A stretch of DNA of 64,000 nucleotides. Source: CABMKH01 sp040797625 (GTDB lineage Bacteria; Bacillota; Clostridia; Tissierellales; Tissierellaceae). The translations under genes and the position numbers were made by a program. Shown here in pieces: positions 33,882 through 43,167 of this stretch (its first letter is position 1; each line of letters starts with the position of its first letter). The stretch spans positions 1-64,000 of the forward strand of contig JBQHQH010000006.1 in assembly GCA_052067355.1 (NCBI GenBank). Direction: 5' to 3'. The notes under the pieces are model-generated. The model made no database searches, was not told the DNA's origin, and saw nothing but the letters and a program-made list of their open reading frames with translations.

Positions 33882-35735
33882 CTATGCTGCAAATTGACTA
33901 TTATATAGTTCTGCATAGAATCCACCTTGTTTCATAAGCTCATCGTGGGTTCCTTTTTCTATAATTCTCCCTTGATTCATAACCAATATAATATCTGCAT
34001 TCTTTATGGTGGACAATCTATGGGCTATTACAAAGCTAGTTCTTCCCTTCATAAGTTCATCCATAGCTTTTTGAATTAAGATTTCTGTTCTAGTATCTAC
34101 ACTAGATGTAGCTTCATCCAATATGAGTATTCTAGGATCAGCCAAAATTGCTCTAGCTATGGTCAAGAGTTGCTTTTGTCCTTGAGATATATTTGAGGCT
34201 TCTTCATTTAAAATAGTATCGTATCCATCTGGCAATGTTCTGATAAAGTAATCGGCTTGTGCCAGATTCGCCGCATTATATATATCTTCTTCTGTAGCAT
34301 CTTCCCTACCATAAGCTATATTATCCCTTATGGTTCCATTAAATAGCCATGTATCCTGCAATACCATCCCAAATATACTTCTGAGAGCTCTTCTACTTAT
34401 CTTTCTAGTATCTATGCCATCTACTGTAATCTTTCCTCCATCTATCTCATAAAATCTCATAAGCAAATTGACTAAAGTAGTCTTACCTGCTCCTGTAGGT
34501 CCTACTATGGCAACTGTCTCTCCCGGCTTTACATCTATATTCATATCTTCAATTATCAATTCATCTTTATCGTATCCAAAATCTACATCTTCAAATCTCA
34601 CTTCTCCAATTGGATTATCTATATTTACAGCATCTGCTGAATCTGGTATCTCCTCTTCTTCATCTAATAGTTCAAATACCCTTTCTGCTGAAGCTATAGT
34701 AGACTGAATTACATTGGCTATTTCTGCAGTCTGAACTATAGGTTGAGTAAATTGTCTTGCATATTGGATAAAGGCCTGCACATCTCCTACACTTATCCTG
34801 CCATTTACTACAAATATCCCACCAAAGACTGCTACAAATATATATCCTATATTGTTGATAAAATGCATCAATGGCATGATGATACCAGATATAAATTGGG
34901 CTTTCCAGCTAGAATCATATAGCTTTTCATTTATCTTATTAAATCTTTCAATTGCCTTTTTCTCATTTCCATAGGCCTTTACAATAGTATGACCTGTATA
35001 CATCTCTTCTATATGTCCGTTCAATTCTCCCAAGGAATTTGCTTGAGCTATAAAGTGTCCTTGGCTATATTTTGCAATATTCTTCGTGAAGAGTAAACTC
35101 AAAGGTATAGTGATTAAAGTCACTAATGTAATAGTTGGGCTAATTAAAAGCATCATAATAAGTGTTCCAACTAAAGTGACCATAGCTGAAATAAGTTGAG
35201 TTATACTCTGTTGCAGGGTATTGCTTATGGTGTCTACGTCATTGATTATTCTACTTAAAATATCTCCCGTAGTTCTAGAGTCAAAATAGCCTAAAGGCAA
35301 TCTAGAGAGTTTCTCATTTACCTCTTTTCTCAAATCATATACCATCTTCTGAGAAATCCCTGCCATCATAAACTGCTGTATATATTGAAAGAAGCTTGAT
35401 AATATATATAATCCACCTAACAATTTAAGTATTCTTATAATATAACTAAAATCTATAGTAGAGCCTACAGTGCCCTGTACTTTTAACTTTATTCCTTCTA
35501 CAAGTTTGTCAGATATAAGTCCCATTACTCTTGGACTTAAGATACTGAATAGGGTACTCAAAATAGACATAAAGAACACCATTACAAGCATAAATCTATA
35601 TGGCTTTAAATATCCCAATAGTCTATTTAGACTACCCTTAAAGTCCTTTGCCTTTTCAACAGGTCTCATCATGCCAGAGCCTGGTGGCCCTCCTCGTCCT
35701 ACCCTCACAGGTCTTTTATTATTTTTCTCACTCAT
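33882..35735 (-). CDS. Heterodimeric ABC exporter, subunit with active nucleotide site
   Basis: 617 residues: a basic Gly/Pro-rich N-tail, six membrane segments (about 45-330) and an ATPase domain with Walker A IVGPTGAGKTTLVN, signature ISQGQKQLLTIARA, Walker B ILILDEATSSVDT with the catalytic Glu, and H-loop IAHRLST. Its partner is encoded just upstream, overlapping by 4 nt. Such pairs (BmrCD, TM287/288-like) export drugs or peptides; the substrate is unknown. Confidence 0.92.
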   Translation of the reverse strand: MSEKNNKRPVRVGRGGPPGSGMMRPVEKAKDFKGSLNRLLGYLKPYRFMLVMVFFMSILSTLFSILSPRVMGLISDKLVEGIKLKVQGTVGSTIDFSYIIRILKLLGGLYILSSFFQYIQQFMMAGISQKMVYDLRKEVNEKLSRLPLGYFDSRTTGDILSRIINDVDTISNTLQQSITQLISAMVTLVGTLIMMLLISPTITLVTLITIPLSLLFTKNIAKYSQGHFIAQANSLGELNGHIEEMYTGHTIVKAYGNEKKAIERFNKINEKLYDSSWKAQFISGIIMPLMHFINNIGYIFVAVFGGIFVVNGRISVGDVQAFIQYARQFTQPIVQTAEIANVIQSTIASAERVFELLDEEEEIPDSADAVNIDNPIGEVRFEDVDFGYDKDELIIEDMNIDVKPGETVAIVGPTGAGKTTLVNLLMRFYEIDGGKITVDGIDTRKISRRALRSIFGMVLQDTWLFNGTIRDNIAYGREDATEEDIYNAANLAQADYFIRTLPDGYDTILNEEASNISQGQKQLLTIARAILADPRILILDEATSSVDTRTEILIQKAMDELMKGRTSFVIAHRLSTIKNADIILVMNQGRIIEKGTHDELMKQGGFYAELYNSQFAA

Positions 35736-37459
35736 ATGATTTCCTCCTTGGATAGCTGGGATTGGACTATTTCCCTATATACCTTACAGCTCTCTAATAG
35801 CTCTCTATGAGTACCTTGCCCCACTATTTTTCCATTATCTAATACTAAGATACTGTCTGCCCCCATTATAGTACTCACCCTCTGAGCTACTATTATTATG
35901 GTAGAATTATGAGTCTCTTCTTCCAAGGCTTTTCTCAATTTCTTATCTGTCTTAAAGTCTAAGGCTGAAAAACTATCATCAAATACATATATCTCAGGTC
36001 TTCTAACTAATGCCCTAGCTATGGATAGTCTCTGTTTTTGACCTCCAGATAGATTAGTCCCACCTTGAGCTACATTAGAATCAAACCCCTCTTCTAAATC
36101 AACTATAAATTCCTTAGCTTGAGCTATTTCAGCTGCATGGACTACTTCCTCATCTGTAGCATCTTCCTTCCCAAATCTAATATTATCTGACACACTTCCT
36201 GTAAATAGCATAGTATCTTGAGATACTATCCCTATCTTGCGTCTTAGATCCTCTTGGCTTAGATCTCGTATGTCTACTCCATCTAAAAATATAGCTCCTT
36301 TGCTTACATCATAAAACCTAGGGATTAAGCTTATGACTGTGGACTTTCCCGATCCTGTACCCCCAATAATTGCAGTTGTCTCACCTGGTTTAGCTGTAAA
36401 TGATATATTGCACAGTACTGGATTCTCTGCTCCTGGATATTTAAAGCTTACATCTCTAAACTCTAAGGATCCCCTTAGACCTGTAGCATCTCTAGTCTCT
36501 TCTCTATCTGTAATCTCTGTCTCCATATCAAGGACTTCATTTATCCTATTTGCTGAAGCCACAGCTCTAGGTATCATTATGAACATGACAGATACCATTA
36601 TAAGTGAAAACATGATCTGCATTACATATTGAATATAGGCCATTAAATCTCCAATCTCTAGATTTTCCATATCTATCAACTTGCTTCCATACCAGATCAC
36701 TGCCACTATTGTAAAATTTAAGATAATATTTAACAATGGCATCATCACAGACATGAGTCTTACTACTTTTAAATATATTTTCGTCAAATCTCTATTGGCA
36801 TTATTAAATCTGTCCTCTTCATAGTCTGTTCTATTAAAGGCCCTTATTACTCGTATTCCTGTCAACTCTTCTCTTAAAACCTGATTCACCCTATCTATTC
36901 TCTCCTGTACTATCTTGAAATATGGAAATCCTTTTTTACCAACTATAGCAATTGTCAATATGAGAATTGGAGAAGAAACTAGGAATACATGAGATAATTC
37001 TCTATTCTTGGATATGGCCATGATGAGTCCACCTATAAACATTAAGGGAGCTCTAACCATCATCCTAAGAGACATCATAGTCACCTGCTGCATTTGATTC
37101 ACATCATTTGTAGTTCTGGTGATAAGAGATGAAGTCCCTATTCTATTGAATTCATCAAGGGAATATCCCTCTACTTTAGTAAACACATGTTGTCTTAAAT
37201 CTCTTCCATAAGCCATGGCAGACTTAGAAGATAGATAACTTGCAAATATCATACTAATGGCACCTAATAATGCTACTACTAGCATCTTTCCTCCATGTGA
37301 GAGTATATAGGATATATCCCCCTGTATTATGCCATTATCTACTATCTCTCCCATTAGATTTGGAAGATATAATTGTGTAAATGCATTTAAAAATGTAAAT
37401 GTAATTACTCCTATTATCATAAGCCAATAGGGTTTTAAGAATTTAAGTAATTTAAACAT
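35732..37459 (-). CDS. Heterodimeric ABC exporter, subunit with degenerate site
   Basis: 575 residues: six membrane segments (about 15-310) and an ATPase domain with Walker A IIGGTGSGKSTVIS and good signature LSGGQKQRLSIARA. Walker B is VFDDSFSALD (Asp replaces the catalytic Glu) and the switch His is Gln (VAQRVST). This asymmetry marks it as the degenerate partner of the downstream subunit: ATP binds but is hydrolysed only at the other site. Confidence 0.92.
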   Translation of the reverse strand: MFKLLKFLKPYWLMIIGVITFTFLNAFTQLYLPNLMGEIVDNGIIQGDISYILSHGGKMLVVALLGAISMIFASYLSSKSAMAYGRDLRQHVFTKVEGYSLDEFNRIGTSSLITRTTNDVNQMQQVTMMSLRMMVRAPLMFIGGLIMAISKNRELSHVFLVSSPILILTIAIVGKKGFPYFKIVQERIDRVNQVLREELTGIRVIRAFNRTDYEEDRFNNANRDLTKIYLKVVRLMSVMMPLLNIILNFTIVAVIWYGSKLIDMENLEIGDLMAYIQYVMQIMFSLIMVSVMFIMIPRAVASANRINEVLDMETEITDREETRDATGLRGSLEFRDVSFKYPGAENPVLCNISFTAKPGETTAIIGGTGSGKSTVISLIPRFYDVSKGAIFLDGVDIRDLSQEDLRRKIGIVSQDTMLFTGSVSDNIRFGKEDATDEEVVHAAEIAQAKEFIVDLEEGFDSNVAQGGTNLSGGQKQRLSIARALVRRPEIYVFDDSFSALDFKTDKKLRKALEEETHNSTIIIVAQRVSTIMGADSILVLDNGKIVGQGTHRELLESCKVYREIVQSQLSKEEII

Positions 37460-37787
37460 ATATCGATCTCCATTCTAATCCATAATACTACTATACTATC
37501 ACTATTGATACCTCATGTAAATAACTCTAATCTCAACATTTGTAATATACACTTAGTCTCTCAAATATAATATATATTATAGATATCTAATTCTTATATT
37601 TAATAAAAACACTAAAATATTATCTCTATCCATCTAATGAAAATTTTATCTATATCTATAGATTGTTGACAAGTTCTCAAATCATCTATCCCTTAATTTA
37701 CATATACTCTGATATATAATTGGGATGTTATTTAAACTTAAATTTCATGTCTATATAGACCTAAATCTATGAAAGGAATATGATAAT
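37460..37787. other. 328-bp divergent intergenic region
   Basis: AT-rich upstream region of the ABC exporter (minus) and the deacetylase (plus). TTGACA occurs on the plus strand near 37668 without a well-placed -10. No open frame, repeat element or strong palindrome was seen. Confidence 0.5.
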
Positions 37788-39251
37788 ATGAAACAAAAAA
37801 GAAACATAAAAAAACTATATCTATTTATAATCTTCATATCAATCTTTACCCTATCTCTTATATATAAATCCATAAGAGATAAGAATAAAACCATGGCTAC
37901 AAATACTTATATGACCAGTCTTACTCCAAATCTGGAACATAAGGAGTTGGGAAAGATTGAATCTATTATTAAATATGGGAATAATTCTGTAATAGCTGCC
38001 CATTATCCAATATTTGATAATGATAAATTAGATAGAAATACTACATCCTTTATACAAAAGCATATAGATAAATTTAATGAATTAATAATAGATAATCCTT
38101 TGGCAGATAAAAAATATAAATCTGAATTAAACATAGACTATGAGGTATATGGAAGCACCAAAAATATCATCAGTATAAAATTTACTATATTGGAAAACAC
38201 CCCTTATTATGCAAATCCAAAGATAGAAATAGATACCTTTACATATGATCTAGCCAAGTCCAAGGAACTATATCTAGCTGATATAATGAAAGGTAAATAT
38301 CTGGAAACTCTTTCTAATCTCTGCACCAAATACTTTAAAGAACAAGAAGAATTTAAAGATTACGTAGATAAAGAGATCTTCAGACATGGATTAGAACCTG
38401 TGGAAAACAATTATTCTAACTTTCTATTGGTTGAAGATGGCATGGTAATCATATTTGAAAAGTATCAAATCTTTCCTGGTGAACTAGGAGAACAAGAAGT
38501 AAAAATACATTATGATATACTAGAAAAATATATAAAGCCTCAATATATCAATAGACATTCTGTAGAGACCTTTGCTCCAGAAAATACATATGAAGGAGAA
38601 AAAGAAAATCTAGAAATAGTCAGATCTCGAAAAATAGATCCAAATATGCCTATGATTGCTCTAACCTTTGATGATGGACCTTATACAAAAGCTACTATTC
38701 CTATTTTGAATACTCTAAAAGAACATAATTCTGTAGCAACTTTCTTTGTATTAGGAAATAGAGTTCCAAAAAATAAGGATATAATCCTGAGAATGGTAAA
38801 GGAAGGAAATCAAATTGGCAACCATAGTTATAATCATAAACAACTGACTACCATATCCACTGATGAATTGAGAGAACAGATCAGCAAGACTCAAAATGCC
38901 GTAATGGAAGTCATAGGTTCTCAACCTAAGATAATGAGACCTACTTATGGCTCCTATGATAGCAGGCTTAAATCTGAAGTAGAAATGCCTATGATCCTCT
39001 GGTCTATTGATACAGAAGACTGGAAGAGTAGAGATGCTGAAAAAATTTCACAACATGTCATCCAAAATGCTAAAGATGGAGATATAGTTCTGATGCACGA
39101 TCTCTATGAAAGTACTGCAGAAGCAGTAGAAGTAATTGTTCCAGCTTTAATCAACAAGGGGTTCCAACTAGTTACCATTAGTGAATTATATGAAGTTAGG
39201 GGAGAGGTCTTGGAAGTAGGGAATATATATAGTCGTAGTAAAGGTAAATAG
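37788..39251 (+). CDS. Polysaccharide deacetylase with DUF4163/DUF3298-type domain
   Basis: 487 residues. One N-terminal membrane anchor (LYLFIIFISIFTLSLIYKSI), an extracellular domain (about 45-265) like the DUF4163/DUF3298 module of PdaC, then a NodB domain: ALTFDDGPYTKA, metal His pair GNHSYNHKQLT, RPTYGSYD, WSIDTEDWKSRD and VLMHDLYEST. It likely deacetylates peptidoglycan sugars outside the cell. All catalytic motifs look intact. Monocistronic. Confidence 0.93.
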   Translation: MKQKRNIKKLYLFIIFISIFTLSLIYKSIRDKNKTMATNTYMTSLTPNLEHKELGKIESIIKYGNNSVIAAHYPIFDNDKLDRNTTSFIQKHIDKFNELIIDNPLADKKYKSELNIDYEVYGSTKNIISIKFTILENTPYYANPKIEIDTFTYDLAKSKELYLADIMKGKYLETLSNLCTKYFKEQEEFKDYVDKEIFRHGLEPVENNYSNFLLVEDGMVIIFEKYQIFPGELGEQEVKIHYDILEKYIKPQYINRHSVETFAPENTYEGEKENLEIVRSRKIDPNMPMIALTFDDGPYTKATIPILNTLKEHNSVATFFVLGNRVPKNKDIILRMVKEGNQIGNHSYNHKQLTTISTDELREQISKTQNAVMEVIGSQPKIMRPTYGSYDSRLKSEVEMPMILWSIDTEDWKSRDAEKISQHVIQNAKDGDIVLMHDLYESTAEAVEVIVPALINKGFQLVTISELYEVRGEVLEVGNIYSRSKGK

Positions 39252-39254
39252 ATA

Positions 39255-39288
39255 ATAATATGGTAGTCCTATTGGACTACCATATTAT
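39255..39288. terminator. Intrinsic terminator between convergent genes
   Basis: A 15-bp stem (39255-39269 with 39274-39288, loop TATT) between the deacetylase stop and the lipoprotein stop. AT-rich flanks on both sides. Confidence 0.8.
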
Positions 39289-39289
39289 C

Positions 39290-40075
39290 TTAAAAATGTT
39301 CTTTTATTATCAACTCTATTTCATCATAGAATCTATTTACATCTTCACTGTTCATATCTCCTTGATTCTCTTCTAGTATCTTTACATATTGAGATAGTAT
39401 ATCTGCTGTATTAGTATTGCTATTATCTTCTATAATAGATTTATATATCTCTAAATATTCATCTTTGATCTTTGAGTTGCCTTCTTCTGCAAATATATAT
39501 TGATTACCAGTTCCAATCATAGAAGCTTTTATATATTCTATATATAGTTCATATATCTTTCTAAAGGTCTTTCCATCTTGAAAATCATTTAAATGTTTCT
39601 CTGCATCTAAAGCTCTATCTAAAATCTCATCCATATCTATTCTCAATATCTCTCCATCTGTAAAGCTATTGCCAGTCTCCAATTCTAGTATATGCAAATA
39701 GGACTGCATCTCTGCAGATACATACTCTGTATATCTACTAAGTAAGGAATAATCTTCCTCCATAGAAGAATTTGTAGAAGCTAAAAAATTCTCTAAGCTC
39801 ACTATCATGGACTCTGCATTTTCTCTATCTAATTTCTTAATATTATCATCTATATATGAAATTATATCTTCTTTATGAGAGTTCTCTGCCAGTATCTGAT
39901 AATATCCTTTCATGATAGAATCCTGTTCTTCTTTAGATAATGTCTCCACTGTTTCTTCAGGTTCTACCTTAGGTATCTCTATAGGTTCTTTTTTGAAACT
40001 ATTACAAGCCGCTAAAGTAAATATCATATAGATAGAAATTATAATCAAAGCCATGTTTTTAAAAGATCTCTTCAC
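39290..40075 (-). CDS. Lipoprotein of unknown function
   Basis: About 261 residues. Signal peptide KRSFKNMALIIISIYMIFTLAAC with a lipobox ending in Cys, then an acidic helical domain. GTG at 40075 is chosen (GGAGG 7 nt upstream). No enzyme motif is visible. It is encoded downstream of purC with a 59-nt gap but is unlikely to be functionally related. Family not recognised. Confidence 0.8.
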   Translation of the reverse strand: MKRSFKNMALIIISIYMIFTLAACNSFKKEPIEIPKVEPEETVETLSKEEQDSIMKGYYQILAENSHKEDIISYIDDNIKKLDRENAESMIVSLENFLASTNSSMEEDYSLLSRYTEYVSAEMQSYLHILELETGNSFTDGEILRIDMDEILDRALDAEKHLNDFQDGKTFRKIYELYIEYIKASMIGTGNQYIFAEEGNSKIKDEYLEIYKSIIEDNSNTNTADILSQYVKILEENQGDMNSEDVNRFYDEIELIIKEHF

Positions 40076-40134
40076 AATAACGCCTCCCAACATGTGCACT
40101 CTTAGTTATACCCACATATGGAAATTTTTGTTCA

Positions 40135-40818
40135 CTATTCTAACATTATTTTTTCTAATTCCAATGGATGAACTTTTTCCCCATCCTTATATGCTCTCAT
40201 ATTTCCACCAGATATTTCATCTATTAGGGCTATATGATCATCTTCCCCAACTCTACCGAATTCAAATTTAATATCATATAGTTCCATTCCCTTTTTAGTT
40301 AACTCATCCTTTATCACTTGTCCGATTTGTTTAGTTAGATTACTCAATATCTTGTACTCTTCTTTAGTCATTATTCCCAACATTTCCAAAGCTTCATCTG
40401 TTATCAATGGGTCATTTCTATCATCGTCTTTTAAAGTAACTTCCACATAGGCATCTAAAGCTTGACCGTCTTTGGCATACATTCCATATCTTCTCATAAA
40501 ACTTCCAACTGCTCTGTATCTACAGATTACCTCTACTCCTTTTCCAAACATCTTAGCAGGTAAAACTGTCATTGTAGCATTTTCTATATCTGCATCTATA
40601 TAGTGAGTTGGAATACCCATGTCATTTAACTTTTCATAGAAAAACTTTGTCAATCTAAGGCCTGCTTTTCCTACTCCTTCTATAGTAAGCCCCACTGTAT
40701 TGGCACCTGGATCAAATACTCCATTTGTTCCTGTTACATCATCCTTAAATTTAAGCAGATAGTTTCCGTCCTCTAATTCATATACATCTTTAGTTTTTCC
40801 CTTGTAGACTAGATTCAT
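40135..40818 (-). CDS. purC: SAICAR synthetase PurC
   Basis: Purine pathway enzyme joining CAIR and aspartate with ATP. 227 residues; family blocks NLVYKGKTKDVYELEDG (N-terminal nucleotide site), GTNGVFDPGANTVGLTIEGVGK, VICRYRAVGSFMRRYGM, KDDDRNDPLITDEAL and KFEFGRVGEDDHIALIDEISGGNMR. ATG at 40818 has GGAG upstream. It stands apart from other pur genes; no purine riboswitch was seen upstream. Confidence 0.96.
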   Translation of the reverse strand: MNLVYKGKTKDVYELEDGNYLLKFKDDVTGTNGVFDPGANTVGLTIEGVGKAGLRLTKFFYEKLNDMGIPTHYIDADIENATMTVLPAKMFGKGVEVICRYRAVGSFMRRYGMYAKDGQALDAYVEVTLKDDDRNDPLITDEALEMLGIMTKEEYKILSNLTKQIGQVIKDELTKKGMELYDIKFEFGRVGEDDHIALIDEISGGNMRAYKDGEKVHPLELEKIMLE

Positions 40819-40978
40819 CTTCGTGTCTCCTTTACAATTTTTTAATATCCTTTCTAATAATAATATATATTTTTTGTGGAGATTTATCAAGTAGTCGTAA
40901 TATTTATAATTAATATTTCAGAACTTTAGTAAAATCTTAAAATAATTATTTATCTAATCTCTAATATGATATTTTCTA

Positions 40979-41007
40979 TTTACAAAATATTATATTATTG
41001 TTATTAT
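40979..41007 (+). promoter_or_regulatory. Promoter of the NapH-like ferredoxin gene
   Basis: TTTACA (40979-40984), 17-nt spacer, TATTAT (41002-41007), start predicted near 41013 within the palindrome that follows. Confidence 0.55.
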
Positions 41008-41010
41008 ATA

Positions 41011-41031
41011 GTATACCCCCATATGGTATAC
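41011..41031 (+). promoter_or_regulatory. Palindromic operator over the start point
   Basis: GTATACC (41011-41017), 7-nt C-rich centre, GGTATAC (41025-41031), covering the predicted +1. The TACCCCC...GGTA form recalls CsoR/CstR-family operators, but that identification is tentative. Confidence 0.6.
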
Positions 41032-41054
41032 AAGTAAATGTTTGGAGGAATTTT

Positions 41055-41771
41055 ATGAAAAAAAGTTACTATCTTAAAAAGAATCGTACTTTTACTTTTA
41101 TTAGAAAATATGCCTGGATTATCACTATACTAATTGCTATTGGCGGATTATGGCAACCCAAGTTAGGACTATTAGTCTTATTTATAATGTCTGGATTGAT
41201 AATCACTTCTTTTTTTACTGGAAGATATTGGTGCGGAAATTTTTGTCCACATGGTAGCTTATTCGATAGAATATTGCTTCCTATAAGTCAAAATAAAGCT
41301 ATACCAAAACCATTGAAATCAAGACCTATGATTATAGTATTTTTCATATTCTTTATGTTTAATTTTTGTAAAAAGATTATAAATGTATTTGGAAATTGGG
41401 GGAATTATGATTTTTTAGACAAATTTGGACTATTATTTGTAAATACTTATTTGATGGTTTTGATTATAGGAAGTCTTATGGCTATATTTATAACTCCTAG
41501 AACTTGGTGTCAATTCTGTCCCATGGGTACTATGCAGAAATTTTCCTATTCTCTAGGAAAGAGTACTGGCGTAGCTAAAAAAACAGATAAGAAAATTAGC
41601 ATATCTGATATAAATCTATGCCGAAATTGTGGGCTATGTGCTAAAGTCTGCCCATTTCAGTTGGAACCATATAAGAACTGGAATGGCAACAATGAGTTTG
41701 ATGATATAAACTGTATAAGGTGTTCAAACTGTGTGGAATATTGTCCAGTAAAAATTTTATCACTAAAATAG
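41055..41771 (+). CDS. NapH-like membrane polyferredoxin
   Basis: 238 residues with about four membrane segments and two Cys motifs at the membrane face (YWCGNFCPHGSLFDR and TWCQFCPMGTMQKF). They are followed by two 4Fe-4S ferredoxin motifs: CRNCGLCAKVCPFQLEPY and CIRCSNCVEYCPVKIL. The family (NapH/CcoG/YccM) passes electrons across or along the membrane. No partner reductase lies next to it. ATG at 41055 has GGAGG. A palindromic operator in the promoter suggests repressor control. Confidence 0.9.
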   Translation: MKKSYYLKKNRTFTFIRKYAWIITILIAIGGLWQPKLGLLVLFIMSGLIITSFFTGRYWCGNFCPHGSLFDRILLPISQNKAIPKPLKSRPMIIVFFIFFMFNFCKKIINVFGNWGNYDFLDKFGLLFVNTYLMVLIIGSLMAIFITPRTWCQFCPMGTMQKFSYSLGKSTGVAKKTDKKISISDINLCRNCGLCAKVCPFQLEPYKNWNGNNEFDDINCIRCSNCVEYCPVKILSLK

Positions 41772-41790
41772 GATCTTTTAGATCCTATTT
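41766..41790. terminator. Bidirectional intrinsic terminator
   Basis: AAATAGGATC (41766-41775) and GATCCTATTT (41781-41790), loop TTTTA, overlapping the stop codons of the convergent ferredoxin and small membrane protein genes. Confidence 0.85.
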
Positions 41791-42079
41791 ATTTTATAAA
41801 CCCATATATGGAAGCAACTGTCAATATGGAAAAAAACAATATATTATTAGTAATTATCTTGTCTTCTCTCTTATCCCTATCACTTCCACATCGTAAGTAG
41901 ACTAAAATCAAAGACAGCAAAGCTATAACTGATAAGAAAAGTCTAACTATATTAAAAAACAATCTCATCTCCTTAATAGTTATTACAAAGAACAATATAA
42001 ATAAAAGTAGATATAGTATATAGACTCCTCTTCTATTTAGAATGTCTTTCTGCAAATTATATAGAAATCTATCATTCAT
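41789..42079 (-). CDS. Small membrane protein, unknown function
   Basis: 96 residues with three hydrophobic segments (VYILYLLLFILFFVITI, LFFNIVRLFLSVIALLSLILVYL, NILFFSILTVASIYGFI). GGGGGGAG ribosome site before the ATG supports it as real. No family recognised. It is downstream of the coiled-coil gene at 42143 on the same strand. Confidence 0.7.
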   Translation of the reverse strand: MNDRFLYNLQKDILNRRGVYILYLLLFILFFVITIKEMRLFFNIVRLFLSVIALLSLILVYLRCGSDRDKREDKIITNNILFFSILTVASIYGFIK

Positions 42080-42112
42080 AAAAATTCACTCCCCCCAAAC
42101 TCACGATTCTCA

Positions 42113-42140
42113 GTTCACAGTTCATGGTTCATAGTTCACA
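42113..42140 (+). repeat. Four tandem heptamers
   Basis: GTTCACA, GTTCATG, GTTCATA, GTTCACA in perfect 7-nt register, between two minus-strand genes. A G-leading variant of the ATTCACR unit found elsewhere in the window. Confidence 0.65.
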
Positions 42141-42142
42141 AT

Positions 42143-43078
42143 TTATGACTCCAATATCTTACTAACTTCATATTCTAATCTCTTTAGTTCCGTCTCCATT
42201 TGACTTAAATTTGACTTTAAGTTTAATATAATGCCATTTATTTTAAAATATACATTATCCACATTTGATATGGAATCATTTATCTTAGACTGTACAAAGA
42301 AATCTACGAAGAAACCATCAAAGAAGAAGTCTGCAAAAGTTGTAAAACCTGAAATATCTACTTCAACTTGGGAAAATTCACTGACATCGGATAACTCCTT
42401 TTCAAAGTTTTTCAATACATATTTGAAGTCATGAGCTGCCTTATTTGCATCATCTATGGCAGAATGCTTTGCCATATTGGACAGAAATCCTCCTCCAACA
42501 ATATCCCATACACCCCAACTTCTAGCAGAATCTAAGTGCTTTTTCATCTCATCAAGAGCTTTATTAGCAACTTCTCCAGCACTTATAGCTTCCTTTACTT
42601 CTTTTATACTTAGTTTAAGTTCATTTATTCTATCTAAACTAGCTTTTAGATTTCTCCCGTCTTCCCCATCTTCTTCAATTAGAAGTCTCTCTTTTTTCTT
42701 AATTAAATCATTATATTCTCTTTCAATATCACCATAATCTTTTAGCTCCTCATCTATGCGTCCTATCTTTCCTTCTAGCTCTCTTATTATCTCTAGGTTT
42801 TCTTCGTAGCGTAATTTTGCAGTTAAGAACTCTTCTCTTTCTATATCTAATCTATCTTCTTTTTTTCCGATTATAGAGAGAAAAATAGAACTAAAACTCA
42901 TTCCCTCTAATCTAGTTACATCATCTTCTTCCTTCTTCAATATGCTATATAGACTTTTTTCATCTGTTCTCTTCTTATGCAGTTCTTTCTTTGCCATATC
43001 TCTTAGGGATTGTAGCTTTTCTTTAGTTCTCAACTTTTCTCTTAATTCATAGATCTCATTGTTGATTTGACTATACAT
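42143..43078 (-). CDS. Coiled-coil protein of unknown function
   Basis: 311 residues. Long coiled coils (about 1-55, 85-185 and 275-311) flank a short non-coiled part with SWGVWDIVGGGFLSNMAKHSAIDDANKAA (about 191-219) and the aromatic patch FADFFFDGFFVDFFVQSKI. No signal peptide or membrane helix. GGAGG ribosome site. Proteins of this layout occur in Clostridia as uncharacterised. The conserved-looking Gly/Trp centre suggests a functional domain, not just a spacer. Confidence 0.78.
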   Translation of the reverse strand: MYSQINNEIYELREKLRTKEKLQSLRDMAKKELHKKRTDEKSLYSILKKEEDDVTRLEGMSFSSIFLSIIGKKEDRLDIEREEFLTAKLRYEENLEIIRELEGKIGRIDEELKDYGDIEREYNDLIKKKERLLIEEDGEDGRNLKASLDRINELKLSIKEVKEAISAGEVANKALDEMKKHLDSARSWGVWDIVGGGFLSNMAKHSAIDDANKAAHDFKYVLKNFEKELSDVSEFSQVEVDISGFTTFADFFFDGFFVDFFVQSKINDSISNVDNVYFKINGIILNLKSNLSQMETELKRLEYEVSKILES

Positions 43079-43133
43079 GACACACCTCCTACTTTATTAA
43101 TACTATTATACCATGAACAGTCTAAAATTTAAT

Positions 43134-43167
43134 AAATTAGAGCCTGAAATATTTCAGGCTCTAATTT
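43134..43167 (-). terminator. Terminator hairpin after the HAAS-FtsW gene
   Basis: A perfect 34-nt palindrome: AAATTAGAGCCTGAAAT (43134-43150) and its complement (43151-43167). It overlaps the stop codon of the minus-strand gene (43161). Confidence 0.75.

Noticed and set aside
40819..40978. Purine riboswitch ahead of purC
   Set aside because: No conserved junction sequences of the purine aptamer could be found.
42113..42140. CRISPR-like repeats in heptamer runs
   Set aside because: Units are 7 nt in direct tandem without spacers, and no cas genes are present.
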